Origin: Sporosarcina ureae
Lineage (GTDB): Bacteria; Bacillota; Bacilli; Bacillales_A; Planococcaceae
Direction: 5' to 3'
NCBI RefSeq assembly: GCF_002109325.1
Contig: NZ_CP015348.1
Span: forward strand, 2,791,501 to 2,855,500
Length of the DNA: 64,000 nucleotides
Shown here: positions 16,972 through 25,967 of the stretch, in pieces
How the letters are laid out: each line of letters begins with the position of its first letter
Position numbering within the stretch: position 1 is the first letter of the stretch
The notes under the pieces: model-generated
Told to the model about the DNA's origin: nothing
What the model saw: the letters and a program-made list of their open reading frames with translations, nothing else
The model's database searches: none
Position numbers and translations under genes: made by a program

Positions 16972-17961
16972 TTAGTAGTGTAGTTTATGCTGAATGCCGA
17001 TTTTGATTTGATTGATCAATTCTTCTTTCGCAATCAGTTCGCGCTCGGCTTCTGCATGTGTAATGAGCTTGAAATAAAGTTTCGCATTCGGTTTCACTTG
17101 CGACAAGCTGCCTAAGTCAGCAGTGATCACTTGTCCGATTTTCGGATAGCCGCCAGCTGTTTGTCTGTCCGCCATTAAAATAATCGGCTTGCCGTTAGGA
17201 GGAAGTTGAATCGTTCCGAACGTCACACCTTCTGATAGCATTTCAATTTTCTCCGTTAACGAAAGGGCCTGTCCTTCGAGTCGTAAGCCCATTCGATTGG
17301 ATTGCGGCGTCACGACATACGGCTCATGTACAAGTAGTTGTTTACTCGCTTCATCGAAGTGCTTATACTCCGTCCCTTCAATGATCCGAACGGTTTGCGT
17401 AGATTCTAGGCTAATTAACGGATGATGAGGTACAGCCCAGTCTGGCGTGCCTTCACGTTCAATCAACTTAAAAACTTTCTCATTCGATTCCGTCATCTTG
17501 CCGAATGAAAGCTGATCGTTTTGTTGCAACGCACGCCCTTTAAAACCGCCAATTCCCGCCACCATATACGTACTTTTACTATCCATCACTACGGGTATAT
17601 CAAGCCCTCCTGCAATCGCCAAGTACGCGCGGCATCCTTCAATCGCAAAGCCAAATTTAAGCACAGCCCCTTTTTTGACTAGAACCGGCCGCCAATTCGC
17701 AACCGGTATCCCGTCAATCGTCGTTTGAAGGTCTCCGCCTGTAATCGCAATCAACGTATCTTCCTCAAACTGCAGCTTCGTTCCGAACAACGTAATCTCC
17801 AAAACACCTTCACGTTCCGCGTTCCCTACAAGCAAGTTCGCAATCCGCATCGAATAGCTATCCATGGCACCGCTTACAAGAACGCCAAACTTTTGCGAAC
17901 CGGTGCGACCGATATCTTGTACAGTCGTTAAAAGTCCGGCATTCAATACGTTTACTGACAT
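16972..17961 (-). CDS. pxpC: 5-oxoprolinase subunit PxpC / KipA
   Basis: This 329-residue protein is the biotin-dependent carboxyltransferase-like subunit (KipA/YbgK family) of the ATP-dependent 5-oxoprolinase that opens L-5-oxoproline to glutamate. Characteristic stretches are GLLTTVQDIGRTGSQKFGV near the start, GAMDSYSMRIANLLVGN, PQSNRMGLRLEG and ILMADRQTAGGYPKIG. It overlaps kipI by 10 bases, so the two are translated together. In B. subtilis KipA also counteracts KipI in its effect on the sporulation kinase KinA. Confidence 0.93.
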   Translation of the reverse strand: MSVNVLNAGLLTTVQDIGRTGSQKFGVLVSGAMDSYSMRIANLLVGNAEREGVLEITLFGTKLQFEEDTLIAITGGDLQTTIDGIPVANWRPVLVKKGAVLKFGFAIEGCRAYLAIAGGLDIPVVMDSKSTYMVAGIGGFKGRALQQNDQLSFGKMTESNEKVFKLIEREGTPDWAVPHHPLISLESTQTVRIIEGTEYKHFDEASKQLLVHEPYVVTPQSNRMGLRLEGQALSLTEKIEMLSEGVTFGTIQLPPNGKPIILMADRQTAGGYPKIGQVITADLGSLSQVKPNAKLYFKLITHAEAERELIAKEELINQIKIGIQHKLHY

Positions 17962-18692
17962 GTCTTCACCTTCTTTTGTGCATCATACTCTTCTTGCGTC
18001 ATCGGACAAAACTTGATTTTATCGCCCGACTGTAACAAAGAAGGAGGAGACATATCCGGCATGAATAGATCGGTTGGAGTACGCCCGATAATTTGCCAGC
18101 CGCCCGGTGTTTCGAGTGGATAGACTCCTGTTTGTTTACCCGCGATGCCGACAGAGCCAGGAGGAATCGATGTCCGTGGTGTTAATTTTCTTGGTGTCGC
18201 AATGCGTTCATCAAGCCCACCGAGAAATGGAAATCCTGGTGCGAAGCCGATCATATAGACGAGATATTCAGGTGTTGTATGAATTTCAATGACTTCTTCA
18301 ATCGTCATGCCGTGAGTTTCTGCGACAATATGCAAATCAGGGCCAAATTCGCCACCGTAAAGCACAGGAATCTCGACTAATCTCCCTTCCGTAACAGGAA
18401 GTTCGGATATTTGGGCAGCTAGTGTCTGTATATAATCGGTTACTTTTTCAAGAGGAGTCCCGTCTAGTTGAAATCCGTTTTTTGATTGATGGACTACATA
18501 CGGAGAGTAGTACACCGCCAAACTATTATAGGCAGGAACCGACTCAATGAAGCCGTCAAACGGATATTCTTCTAAAAGATACGAGAGATTTTTCACTTGC
18601 TGGTGGATGGAAGGATGGATGCCTTCACCCAGTTGTATAATGATGGCGGAATCGCCGAGTACTTTTATATCGAGAGATTTTGGAACAGTCAT
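17952..18692 (-). CDS. pxpB: 5-oxoprolinase subunit PxpB / KipI
   Basis: The 246-residue protein is the KipI/YbgJ-family subunit. Family features include GDSAIIIQLG at the N-terminus, a central strand-rich part, PVLYGGEFGPDL, YMIGFAPGFPFLGGLD and SVGIAGKQTGVYPLETPGGWQIIGRTP. The last stretch shapes the cyclophilin-like active-site groove. The start ATG at 18692 has GGAG upstream. It is the first gene of the kipI-kipA operon and is divergent from pxpA. In Bacillus KipI inhibits the sporulation kinase KinA, while the conserved metabolic role is 5-oxoproline cleavage together with PxpA and PxpC. Confidence 0.93.
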   Translation of the reverse strand: MTVPKSLDIKVLGDSAIIIQLGEGIHPSIHQQVKNLSYLLEEYPFDGFIESVPAYNSLAVYYSPYVVHQSKNGFQLDGTPLEKVTDYIQTLAAQISELPVTEGRLVEIPVLYGGEFGPDLHIVAETHGMTIEEVIEIHTTPEYLVYMIGFAPGFPFLGGLDERIATPRKLTPRTSIPPGSVGIAGKQTGVYPLETPGGWQIIGRTPTDLFMPDMSPPSLLQSGDKIKFCPMTQEEYDAQKKVKTCQ

Positions 18693-18710
18693 CGTAACAT
18701 CTCCTTCAAA

Positions 18711-18727
18711 TTCCGAAATTCGAAACT
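18711..18727 (+). promoter_or_regulatory. Candidate KipR operator, kipI side
   Basis: TTCCGAAATTCGAAACT lies 19 bases upstream of the kipI start and recurs in inverted orientation near pxpA (18882-18898, 16 of 17 bases identical). The internal dyad TTCCGAAAT/ATTCGAAA suits an IclR-type dimer. Assignment to KipR is by context. Confidence 0.6.
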
Positions 18728-18881
18728 GTCATTCTGAAAAATGAATCGTAGTTCTATTATAGATTCCTAAAGAGAAAATACAAGCCTATATTTCATTTAA
18801 TAAAAATACTCACCATATTTCGACAATGGTCTATTCAACACAATAATTTTATGATAGACTAAGTTTCAAGTTCAAAACCGA

Positions 18882-18898
18882 AGTTTCGGATTTCGGAA
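18882..18898 (-). promoter_or_regulatory. Candidate KipR operator, pxpA side
   Basis: The minus strand reads TTCCGAAATCCGAAACT, one base different from the copy at 18711. It stands about 80 bases before the pxpA start. The two sites bracket the divergent promoter region. Confidence 0.6.
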
Positions 18899-18907
18899 CT
18901 GAATAGT

Positions 18908-18922
18908 TTGCAAACGCTTACT
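18908..18922 (+). promoter_or_regulatory. CcpA-type cre site before pxpA
   Basis: TTGCAAACGCTTACT fits the cre pattern TG-N-AA-N-CG-N4-CW. Its position, about 57 bases before pxpA and next to the 18882 motif, suggests carbon catabolite control of the 5-oxoproline genes. No other evidence supports it. Confidence 0.5.
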
Positions 18923-18978
18923 TATCGTAGGTAACTTGAGTGTGCTTTCTGTTTTTAAAAACAAAGGAGGTCATGAAC

Positions 18979-19755
18979 ATGGCGAAAGTAGATTTGAATA
19001 GTGATCTAGGAGAAAGTTTCGGTCGCTATACATTAGGAGAACAAAAGGAAATATTGAAATATGTAACATCCGCGAACGTAGCGTGTGGATTCCACGCAGG
19101 AGATCCTTCCGTGATGCGTGAAACTGTACAACTCGCGATCGATAATGGCGTACGAATCGGGGCACATCCTGGATTGCCGGATTTAGTCGGATTCGGACGT
19201 AGAGATATGGATATCACGCCGCAAGAAGCGTATGACATGGTCGTCTATCAAATTGGTGCACTGCAAGCGTTTCTTGCTGTACATAACGAACCGATGCAGC
19301 ATGTGAAACCGCATGGCGCGCTGTATCAAATGGCGTCAAGAGATCAGGGGATTGCACAAGCTATCGCGCAGGCAGTGTACGATGTGTCACCGTCCCTTGT
19401 GTTATTTGCGCTTGCCGATAGTGAGTTATCCAAAGCAGGGGAAGCGATTGGACTCGTAACCGCACATGAAGTGTTTGCTGATCGTACGTATCAATCAAAC
19501 GGTATGTTGACGTCACGTTCACAGGGCGATGCGATGATTACCGATCAAGAAAAGTCTGCTGAGCAAGTGATCCGAATGGTGAAAGAAGGTAAAGTACGTT
19601 CGCAACAACAGACCGATGTCGATTTACGCGCGGATACGATCTGCATTCATGGAGACGGTGAGCACGCAGTGGAGTTTGCGAAGTATATTACAGACCGGCT
19701 GAACGATGAAGAAATCACGGTGACGGCTATTTCCACTAAGGAGGATTCTCTATGA
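18979..19755 (+). CDS. pxpA: 5-oxoprolinase subunit PxpA (LamB/YcsF family)
   Basis: The protein is about 258 residues from ATG at 18979, the start best placed relative to AAGGAGG; ATG at 18973 is too close to it. Signature parts are [54 protein letters not shown] and [14 protein letters not shown]. The conserved Asp and His residues bind the active centre in this family. PxpA, PxpB and PxpC together convert 5-oxoproline to glutamate using ATP. The stop codon overlaps the next start (ATGA), so the transporter is co-translated. Confidence 0.95.
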   Translation: MAKVDLNSDLGESFGRYTLGEQKEILKYVTSANVACGFHAGDPSVMRETVQLAIDNGVRIGAHPGLPDLVGFGRRDMDITPQEAYDMVVYQIGALQAFLAVHNEPMQHVKPHGALYQMASRDQGIAQAIAQAVYDVSPSLVLFALADSELSKAGEAIGLVTAHEVFADRTYQSNGMLTSRSQGDAMITDQEKSAEQVIRMVKEGKVRSQQQTDVDLRADTICIHGDGEHAVEFAKYITDRLNDEEITVTAISTKEDSL

Positions 19756-20978
19756 ATAAGGAGAAGCTAGGACTTACTCATGAGCAGGAACAGAAAAAAG
19801 TAACCCGTGGTGTCTTACTTGGCGCAGCTTTCTTAATGGCGACGTCTTCTGTCGGACCGGGATTCTTAACACAAACAACCGTATTCACTGAGCAACTCGC
19901 AGCAAGTTTTGGTTTCGTTATTTTAATTTCATTAATATTAGACGTCTTCGCTCAAATGAATATTTGGCGCGTCATTGCAGTTTCGGGTCTACGTGGACAA
20001 GAAATTGCTAATAAAGTTTTACCAGGTTTAGGTTTCGTGCTAGCCTTCCTCATCGTAGCAGGCGGTCTGGCGTTCAATATCGGGAACGTTGCGGGTGCAG
20101 GACTCGGACTGAACGCGATGATTGGAATCGATCCGATCATGGGCGCGATCATCAGTGCGGTCTTTGCGATTTTGATATTCATGGTAAAAGAAGCAGGTAA
20201 AGTGATGGACAAAGTTGTTGCTGTTGCCGGTGTGTTGATGATTATTTTAGTTGTATTTGTCGCGTTTAAAACATCTCCACCAGTTGGAGAGGCAATCATC
20301 AGAACGTTTAATCCTTCTGAAATTAGCTTCTTCGCAATCGTTACATTAGTCGGCGGTACAGTGGGCGGGTACATCACATTTGCAGGTGGACACCGTTTAC
20401 TAGATGCCGGAGTTAAAGGGATTGAATCGGTTCCATACGTCACAAAGAGTTCCGTTACAGGAATTGTCGTCACGGGAATTATCCGCGTCGCATTATTCCT
20501 AGCCGTGCTTGGTGTCGTTTCACAAGGATTGCAAATCGATCCAGACAATCCACCAGCTTCTGTGTTCCAGCTCGGAGCAGGGGAACTTGGGTTGAGATTA
20601 TTCGGTGTCATCATGTGGGTAGCTGCGATTACATCTGTCGTAGGGGCGGCGTATACATCGGTTTCGTTTATTCGTTCATTCCACCCATTCATCGAAAAGT
20701 ATCATAACTGGATTATCATTTTATTCATCATCGTATCGACTTCGACTTTCGCATTCGTAGGAAAGCCCGTCACGATTCTTTTATTAGTAGGGGCATTGAA
20801 TGCATTGATCTTGCCACTAGCGCTAGGTACTTTACTCGTTGCAGCGTATAAGAAGACCATTGTGGGAGAGTACAAGCATCCACTATGGCTCACAATTGGC
20901 GGCGCGATCGTTGTAGTTGTGATGGGCGTATTAGGCGTTATGACGTTAATCGAGCAGATTCCATTGCTGTTTGACTAA
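19752..20978 (+). CDS. ycsG: NRAMP-type membrane transporter, YcsG-like
   Basis: This 408-residue protein has about 11 membrane segments and the NRAMP-like start [23 protein letters not shown]. Classical metal-transporting NRAMPs carry DPGN in the first helix; that motif is absent here (VGPGFLTQ), as is usual in the YcsG branch, so divalent metal transport should not be assumed. Its fixed place between pxpA and ycsI suggests it imports 5-oxoproline or a related compound. GGAGG precedes the ATG, which overlaps the pxpA stop. Confidence 0.85.
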   Translation: MNKEKLGLTHEQEQKKVTRGVLLGAAFLMATSSVGPGFLTQTTVFTEQLAASFGFVILISLILDVFAQMNIWRVIAVSGLRGQEIANKVLPGLGFVLAFLIVAGGLAFNIGNVAGAGLGLNAMIGIDPIMGAIISAVFAILIFMVKEAGKVMDKVVAVAGVLMIILVVFVAFKTSPPVGEAIIRTFNPSEISFFAIVTLVGGTVGGYITFAGGHRLLDAGVKGIESVPYVTKSSVTGIVVTGIIRVALFLAVLGVVSQGLQIDPDNPPASVFQLGAGELGLRLFGVIMWVAAITSVVGAAYTSVSFIRSFHPFIEKYHNWIIILFIIVSTSTFAFVGKPVTILLLVGALNALILPLALGTLLVAAYKKTIVGEYKHPLWLTIGGAIVVVVMGVLGVMTLIEQIPLLFD

Positions 20979-20997
20979 TTCTTGAGGAGGTCATGTA

Positions 20998-21789
20998 TTG
21001 AAAAATTATAGCACTATGAGGCCACAAGAAATTCGGACACTCATTCGCGAGCAACAAATCACAGGTCAGACTTCAGGTATGGCAAAAGGATTTACACAGG
21101 CCAATCTAGTCATATTGAAACAAGAACACGCTCTCGATTTCCTGTTGTTCTGCCAGCGAAATCCGAAGTCTTGTCCGCTACTGGATGTGACAGGACCAGG
21201 TTCCTATCGTCCGGCTAAAATGGCAGAAGGCGCAGACCTTCGCAGTGAAGTACCGAGCTATCGCATCTACAAAGATGGCGTGTTGACTGAAGAAGTACAC
21301 GATATTACAGATTACTGGGAAGACGACATGGTCGGCTTTTTAATCGGATGCAGCTTCACATTCGAAGCCCCGCTACTCGCTGGCGGCATTCCGATTCGAC
21401 ATATCGAAGAAAATCGCAACGTGCCGATGTACAAGACCAATATTCCTTGTACACCGGCCGGCATTTTCGAAGGACCTACTGTCGTCAGCATGCGACCGAT
21501 GAAAGCCGCAGACGCCATTCGCGCCATTCAAATCACTACTCGTTATCCTGATGTACACGGTGCACCGATTCATTTAGGTGATCCGAGCTTGATTGGAATT
21601 AAGGATATTTCCGCACCTGATTTCGGCGATAGCGTGACGATCAACGAAGGGGAAATCCCGGTGTTTTGGGCGTGTGGGGTTACACCGCAAGCAGTGGCTA
21701 TGGAGAGTAAGCCGTCTATCATGATCACGCACTCTCCTGGGTGTATGTTTATTAGTGATATGAAAGATTCAGAGTTAAGTGTTATGTAA
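20998..21789 (+). CDS. ycsI: DUF1445 family protein YcsI (putative hydro-lyase)
   Basis: The 263-residue protein matches the YcsI/DUF1445 family, related to mammalian D-glutamate cyclase, which interconverts D-glutamate and 5-oxo-D-proline. Features include SGMAKGFTQANLVIL, DVTGPGSYRP, DMVGFLIGCSFTFE, ITTRYPDVHGAPIHLGDP and FWACGVTPQAVAM near the C-terminus. A role in handling D-5-oxoproline fits the operon but is inferred. TTG at 20998 follows GAGGAGG with an 8-base spacer. It ends the pxpA-ycsG-ycsI operon and is followed by a terminator. Confidence 0.88.
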   Translation: MKNYSTMRPQEIRTLIREQQITGQTSGMAKGFTQANLVILKQEHALDFLLFCQRNPKSCPLLDVTGPGSYRPAKMAEGADLRSEVPSYRIYKDGVLTEEVHDITDYWEDDMVGFLIGCSFTFEAPLLAGGIPIRHIEENRNVPMYKTNIPCTPAGIFEGPTVVSMRPMKAADAIRAIQITTRYPDVHGAPIHLGDPSLIGIKDISAPDFGDSVTINEGEIPVFWACGVTPQAVAMESKPSIMITHSPGCMFISDMKDSELSVM

Positions 21790-21806
21790 TATCGTTTGAA
21801 GACAAT

Positions 21807-21852
21807 AAAAAGTTCTCAACTCGACAAGTAGTCGGTTTGAGAACTTTTTTTA
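21807..21852 (+). terminator. Terminator of the pxpA-ycsG-ycsI operon
   Basis: AAAGTTCTCAA pairs with TTGAGAACTTT around a 13-16-base loop containing CGACAAGTAGTCG, followed by a T run. Confidence 0.85.
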
Positions 21853-21888
21853 ATTTAGTAATTGAACTAAAGTAGTGAAGGGATACTC

Positions 21889-21946
21889 AGTTGATTGTAG
21901 TGGAAGCCGTGCCCGCGGAACGCGTCCGTCTGGAACGGAAATCAAC
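21889..21946. repeat. GC-rich palindromic repeat, shortened copy
   Basis: GTTGATT starts and AATCAAC ends this stretch, with GCCCGCGGAACGCGTCCG inside. The sequence matches both ends of the 28265-28393 copy with the middle missing. It lies just downstream of the bdhA stop codon. Confidence 0.65.
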
Positions 21947-21956
21947 GGTTTTTAGG

Positions 21957-22724
21957 TTACTGAACCGTATACCCACCATCCAGCACAACAGCCTGCCCAG
22001 TAATCCCTTTCGCACTCTCACCCGAAAGATACAACGCTAAATCCGCCACTTCCTTCACATCCAACAAACGCTTCTGCGGCACCAAAGGATAAATAACATC
22101 CTCCAAAACAGATTCCAACGGCACACCACGAACTTCAGCTAAGTCCTCAAACTGATTGCGCACAAGCGGAGTGTCCACATAACCAGGACAGATCGCGTTC
22201 ACTGTAATACCGTCAGCTGCCGTCTCCAGCGCAGCGACTTTCGTCAAACCAATCACACCATGCTTCGAAGAATTGTACGCCGCTTTACCCGCAAACCCAA
22301 CCAATCCGTTGATCGATGCCATATTCAAAATCCGGCCGAATTGCTGTTTCTTCATATGCGGTAATACGAGCTTCGTTGCGATGAACGGAGCCGTTAGCAT
22401 CACTCTCACCATCAACTCGAACTTTGCTGTTGGGAAATCTTCTAGATTCGAGACATGCTGCAGTCCTGCGTTGTTAATGAGAATATCAATTCTGCCAAAT
22501 TGAGAAATCGCTTCATCAATGACTGCTTGAATATCTTCTTCTTTCGTAACGTCACATTTTAAGCCGATCGCGCTGCCACCTAACGTGACAGCCGCTTCTT
22601 TTACTTTTTCTTCATTCAAATCCGTCAACACGACGATTGCGCCCGCATCTGAGAAGGCTTTGGATACTTCGAAACCTATACCTTGCGCTGCGCCTGTGAT
22701 GAGCAATACTTTATCTTTTACCAT
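21957..22724 (-). CDS. 3-hydroxybutyrate dehydrogenase
   Basis: The 255-residue short-chain dehydrogenase oxidises D-3-hydroxybutyrate to acetoacetate with NAD. Seen are the TGAAQGIGFEV nucleotide loop, an acidic residue after the second strand (LTDLNEE) that favours NAD, the catalytic Ser in NMASINGLVGF, YNSSKHG with Tyr and Lys, and the ending LDGGYTVQ, which is typical of this enzyme. It follows the GntP-type permease by 21 bases in a two-gene operon, with GGAGG before its start. Together they suggest uptake and use of hydroxybutyrate. Confidence 0.9.
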   Translation of the reverse strand: MVKDKVLLITGAAQGIGFEVSKAFSDAGAIVVLTDLNEEKVKEAAVTLGGSAIGLKCDVTKEEDIQAVIDEAISQFGRIDILINNAGLQHVSNLEDFPTAKFELMVRVMLTAPFIATKLVLPHMKKQQFGRILNMASINGLVGFAGKAAYNSSKHGVIGLTKVAALETAADGITVNAICPGYVDTPLVRNQFEDLAEVRGVPLESVLEDVIYPLVPQKRLLDVKEVADLALYLSGESAKGITGQAVVLDGGYTVQ

Positions 22725-22745
22725 ACTACTTTCCTCCTTGAACGA

Positions 22746-24074
22746 TTAAATACCGAAACCTAGTGAGAATAGGACGATCGCGATGACGACACCTATGGTC
22801 GGCACAATGACCGTGACCGCTGCCATGGCGCCATATGCTGCACGATGCGTTTCGCCTGCAATAGACTGGATCGTCGTGACGACATAGCCATTATGTGGCA
22901 ATGAATCGAGAGCACCGGATGAAATCGCCACCACGCGGTGAAGGGCTTCCGGATCGACACCCATATCCATATAATGAGGTGCGAGTAGTGGGAGAGCGAT
23001 AGCCTGACCGCCTGAAGCGGAACCTGTCATACCTGCGATCACAGATACCGCAATGGCTGCACCGATTAATGGTGATCCTGGGATATTCGTCATGATGGCT
23101 ACTGCGTCCTGGAATGCAGGAACTGCTTTCGCTACGCCACCGAATCCAACTACTGCTGCTGTGTTTCCGATTGCGACCATTGCGCCAAGTGTACCCGCTG
23201 AAATGGCTGCTCCGTAGTTCTGTGAATATTTTCTACCTACGAAGTACGTAGAGATGATTCCGCCGAGTAACGCTAGGATTAAAGCGGATTGTGCTAGTTT
23301 ATCATGGAATAGGAATGAAATGATCAATACGATAGCCAATGGAATCATAGAAAGGAATGGATTTGGCAATGAACGTGTCGTATCAAATGTAGGATCGGAT
23401 GAACGATCAACGAAACGTTCGCCTTTATTGACTGCCTTCGTAATGATTCGTTTCAGCCACCAGTAACCGAACAGTGCCATGAACAATGCCACGACGAGAC
23501 TGACTTCCCATCCAGCGTATGCATTCGTTCCTAAGAACTCGATCGGAATCCAGTTCTGAATTTCAGGGGATCCCGCGGACGTCATCGTAAACGTCACCGA
23601 TCCAAGTCCGAGTGTCGCTGGAATGAAACGTCTCGGTAGATCTGCTTGCTTGAATAATGAAATAGCCATCGGATACACGGAAAATGCTACTACGAACAAG
23701 CTTACTCCGCCATACGTTAGAATCGCACACGCCATGACAATCGCAAGCACTGCGAATTTCATGCCAAGCTTTTCAACGAACCATTTCGCCACAGCATCTG
23801 CTGCTCCGCTGTCTTCCATTACTTTACCGAAGATCGCACCGAGTAGGAACATCAAGTACCAAGACATGATGAAACTCGTGAATCCCGTCATATAACTTGT
23901 GACGAAGTTATCTTCGCCTTCACCTGCTAATTGAGGAAATAACGTCATGCCGCTCATTAATGCTACAAATAATGCCGAAATCGGTCCAGCGATTAATATG
24001 TTGACTCCTCTCATCGTCAACACAATGAGTAAAGCCAAACCTCCAATAAGTCCAATCATCCCTAATATACCCAT
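22746..24074 (-). CDS. GntP-family permease, probable hydroxybutyrate transporter
   Basis: The 442-residue protein has about 12 membrane segments and GntP/ion-transporter features: LTMRGVNILIAGPISAL at the N-terminus, GAIFGKVMEDSGAADAVA and GSASGGQAIALPLLAP. GntP members carry gluconate or other organic acids. Pairing with 3-hydroxybutyrate dehydrogenase and an adjacent PAS/AAA+ regulator points to D-3-hydroxybutyrate as substrate. The start ATG at 24074 is preceded by GGAGG. A CcpA-type site lies about 70 bases upstream. Confidence 0.85.
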   Translation of the reverse strand: MGILGMIGLIGGLALLIVLTMRGVNILIAGPISALFVALMSGMTLFPQLAGEGEDNFVTSYMTGFTSFIMSWYLMFLLGAIFGKVMEDSGAADAVAKWFVEKLGMKFAVLAIVMACAILTYGGVSLFVVAFSVYPMAISLFKQADLPRRFIPATLGLGSVTFTMTSAGSPEIQNWIPIEFLGTNAYAGWEVSLVVALFMALFGYWWLKRIITKAVNKGERFVDRSSDPTFDTTRSLPNPFLSMIPLAIVLIISFLFHDKLAQSALILALLGGIISTYFVGRKYSQNYGAAISAGTLGAMVAIGNTAAVVGFGGVAKAVPAFQDAVAIMTNIPGSPLIGAAIAVSVIAGMTGSASGGQAIALPLLAPHYMDMGVDPEALHRVVAISSGALDSLPHNGYVVTTIQSIAGETHRAAYGAMAAVTVIVPTIGVVIAIVLFSLGFGI

Positions 24075-24142
24075 CCGTCTACCTCCATATAATAGAATAT
24101 TTTTGTAACGTACTAGTAAAGATTTGTCTAAAATGTTACAAG

Positions 24143-24155
24143 TGAAGCGCTTTCA
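24143..24155. promoter_or_regulatory. cre-like CcpA site upstream of the permease operon
   Basis: TGAAGCGCTTTCA is a complete dyad of the cre type. It stands about 70 bases before the permease start, in or near the expected promoter, fitting catabolite repression of hydroxybutyrate use. Confidence 0.65.
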
Positions 24156-24174
24156 TTTATTAAAGCAGATAATA

Positions 24175-24218
24175 AAAGAACATGCAAACCGCTTAAATAC
24201 AGGGTTTGCATGTTCTTT
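24175..24218 (-). terminator. Terminator of the PAS/AAA+ regulator gene
   Basis: AAAGAACATGCAAACC pairs perfectly (16 base pairs) with GGTTTGCATGTTCTTT around a 12-base loop; on the minus strand a T-rich tract follows. Confidence 0.85.
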
Positions 24219-24229
24219 ACACATAAATA

Positions 24230-24310
24230 TTCCGGAAAATAGGAATTATAGTGCTAGAATGATTGGGTTTAAGTTCGGAATTCAGGAATTCTTTCCGGAA
24301 AACCGGAAAT
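24230..24310. promoter_or_regulatory. Cluster of TTCCGGAAA-type dyads
   Basis: ATTCCGGAAAATAGGAATTA near 24230, GGAATTCAGGAATTC near 24280 and TTTCCGGAAAACCGGAAAT near 24292 form a run of related dyads between the regulator and the permease operon. They are candidate binding sites for the regulator. No TGGCAC-N5-TTGC type sigma-54 promoter was found nearby. Confidence 0.4.
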
Positions 24311-24314
24311 TAGT

Positions 24315-25649
24315 TCAAATATCATATTTTTTTAATTTCTCGTAAAACGTGGTTTTGCTAATTCCAAGTATAAGAGCGGCTTCTTTTTTATTTGGAAATT
24401 GAGCTAATGTATCGAGTAGAATGGTTCGCTCGACTTCTTCGAGTGATTCAGCAAGTGTCCGGGAACTAGGGGCGTACTGAACCTTTCGCTGTTTGACTTG
24501 TGGTGGCAAGGCATCGGGTGTGATCACGTCTCCGCTCGTCAAATAAACCGCAGCTTGAATCACGTTTTGCAATTCTCGTATATTGCCTGGCCAGTGGTAC
24601 GTGTTCAAATACGTAAAGGTCTCTTTCGAAAACTCCATACTTCTTTTGCCGGTTTGACCGATCGTCTTATGGAATATGAAGCTAATGATTTCCGCAAAGT
24701 CTTCCATGCGCTCTCGTAGTGGCGGTACGTTCAATGTAATGGCTTGTATGCGATAGTACAGATCGGTGCGGAATTGATTGGCTTCGATAAGTTCCGTTAA
24801 TGGTTGGCTACTTGAAGCAATCACTCGTACATTGACCGATTCTACTTGATGAGAGTTCGGTGATTCTACGACCCCGTCATTCAATAATCGAAGTAACTTC
24901 ACTTGAACAGGTAAGGGGAGGCTGCCGATATCATCTAAAAACAATGTCCCTTTATCCGCTAGCTGAATACGTCCTTTTCGTCCGCTACGATCTCCTTTTC
25001 CGAACAGTTCGGTTTCCAATAAATTGGGCGGGATGGCGGCACAGTTGACCGTAATCAACGGATGATCTGACCGGTTGGACAATTGATGGATGCTGTGCGC
25101 GAATAATGTTTTGCCTGTTCCGCTTTCCCCCTGAATTAAAACGGGCAAGTCACTCGGAGCAATCATATGAATCGTATCTTTGATGGACAAAATAGCAGCA
25201 GAAGACCCTTTGATATCGGTCATTTGATAGGTGCTTTCTTCCATGGCCGGAGCACCCATATTGATTTTCTCCAACGTTTGTTTGACATGTGAGCTCAAAT
25301 GATGCCAGTCATGAAGGTCACGAAATACGACGCTTCCGAATGCGCCGACCACTTTATTGTCTACGCGAATGGGGATACGATTTGCCAGCATATACGTTCC
25401 TTTAATGTAATGAGGGGACGCAATATGTTCTTCTCCAGTCTTCACCACTTCATGCATACGCGTATTTTCGATGACTTCATTAACAGGGCGACCGATCGTA
25501 TCTTTCTGTTCGATATGAAGAAACTTGCAATAATCTTGGTTCATATACAGAATCCGTGCGTCCTGGTCCACCACAACGAACCATTGAAACGCATTTTCTA
25601 ATATTTGATTCAATACATATTCCGGAAGATTCGTTATTAAGCGATCCAT
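24315..25649 (-). CDS. PAS-AAA+-Fis regulator lacking the GAFTGA loop
   Basis: The 444-residue protein has the layout of sigma-54 enhancer-binding proteins: an N-terminal PAS domain (residues 10-120, WFVVVDQDARILYMNQDYC), an AAA+ domain (145-375, Walker A GESGTGKTLFAHS, Walker B GTLFLDDIG, WPGNIRELQNV) and a C-terminal Fis-type helix-turn-helix (KKEAALILGISKTTFYEKLKKY). Where the sigma-54 contact loop GAFTGA should follow ELFG, the sequence reads ELFGKGDRSGRKGRIQLADKG, shorter and without the motif. As in E. coli TyrR, such proteins do not activate sigma-54 polymerase. It lies upstream of, and in the same direction as, the permease operon and probably controls it. Confidence 0.88.
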   Translation of the reverse strand: MDRLITNLPEYVLNQILENAFQWFVVVDQDARILYMNQDYCKFLHIEQKDTIGRPVNEVIENTRMHEVVKTGEEHIASPHYIKGTYMLANRIPIRVDNKVVGAFGSVVFRDLHDWHHLSSHVKQTLEKINMGAPAMEESTYQMTDIKGSSAAILSIKDTIHMIAPSDLPVLIQGESGTGKTLFAHSIHQLSNRSDHPLITVNCAAIPPNLLETELFGKGDRSGRKGRIQLADKGTLFLDDIGSLPLPVQVKLLRLLNDGVVESPNSHQVESVNVRVIASSSQPLTELIEANQFRTDLYYRIQAITLNVPPLRERMEDFAEIISFIFHKTIGQTGKRSMEFSKETFTYLNTYHWPGNIRELQNVIQAAVYLTSGDVITPDALPPQVKQRKVQYAPSSRTLAESLEEVERTILLDTLAQFPNKKEAALILGISKTTFYEKLKKYDI

Positions 25650-25950
25650 TGTGATCCACCTTCTTGTCCGTAAGTTTTATTTGAATATAGGTTAGGTTAA
25701 TAAACTCCTAAATAAATACATAAAATCAATATGTTCTACAATGTTTCCTAATTATCTACAATAAAATCAGAATAATGGAAAACGACAGTAGACGGAAACA
25801 TCATAGTACTATATACTAGTCGATAAGACAGGTACTTTGTGTTCAATTCATTATGTAAACGCTTACTCTCATGAAAAAATGTATGATTGCAGGTCAATAA
25901 CTGAAGCACTATTTATTGGCCTGTTTTTTGTGCGTGTTCGTATTTGTCTG
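25650..25950. other. Intergenic region upstream of the comK locus
   Basis: This A+T-rich stretch holds a cre-like site (TGTAAACGCTTACT, 25854-25867) and the start region of the regulator gene. No gene is seen. Confidence 0.5.
25854..25867 (+). promoter_or_regulatory. cre-like site
   Basis: TGTAAACGCTTACT resembles the CcpA cre consensus and shares ACGCTTACT with the site before pxpA. It lies between the divergent regulator gene and the comK region; which gene it serves is unclear. Confidence 0.45.
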
Positions 25951-25967
25951 AAAGGAGGTGAAAAGCA

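Noticed and set aside
19952..20692. 246-codon minus-strand frame
   Set aside because: Shadow of the YcsG transporter gene; no start signals.
24230..24310. Sigma-54 promoter (TAGCAC-N5-TTCC on the minus strand)
   Set aside because: The invariant GG and GC positions are not matched, and the regulator lacks GAFTGA.
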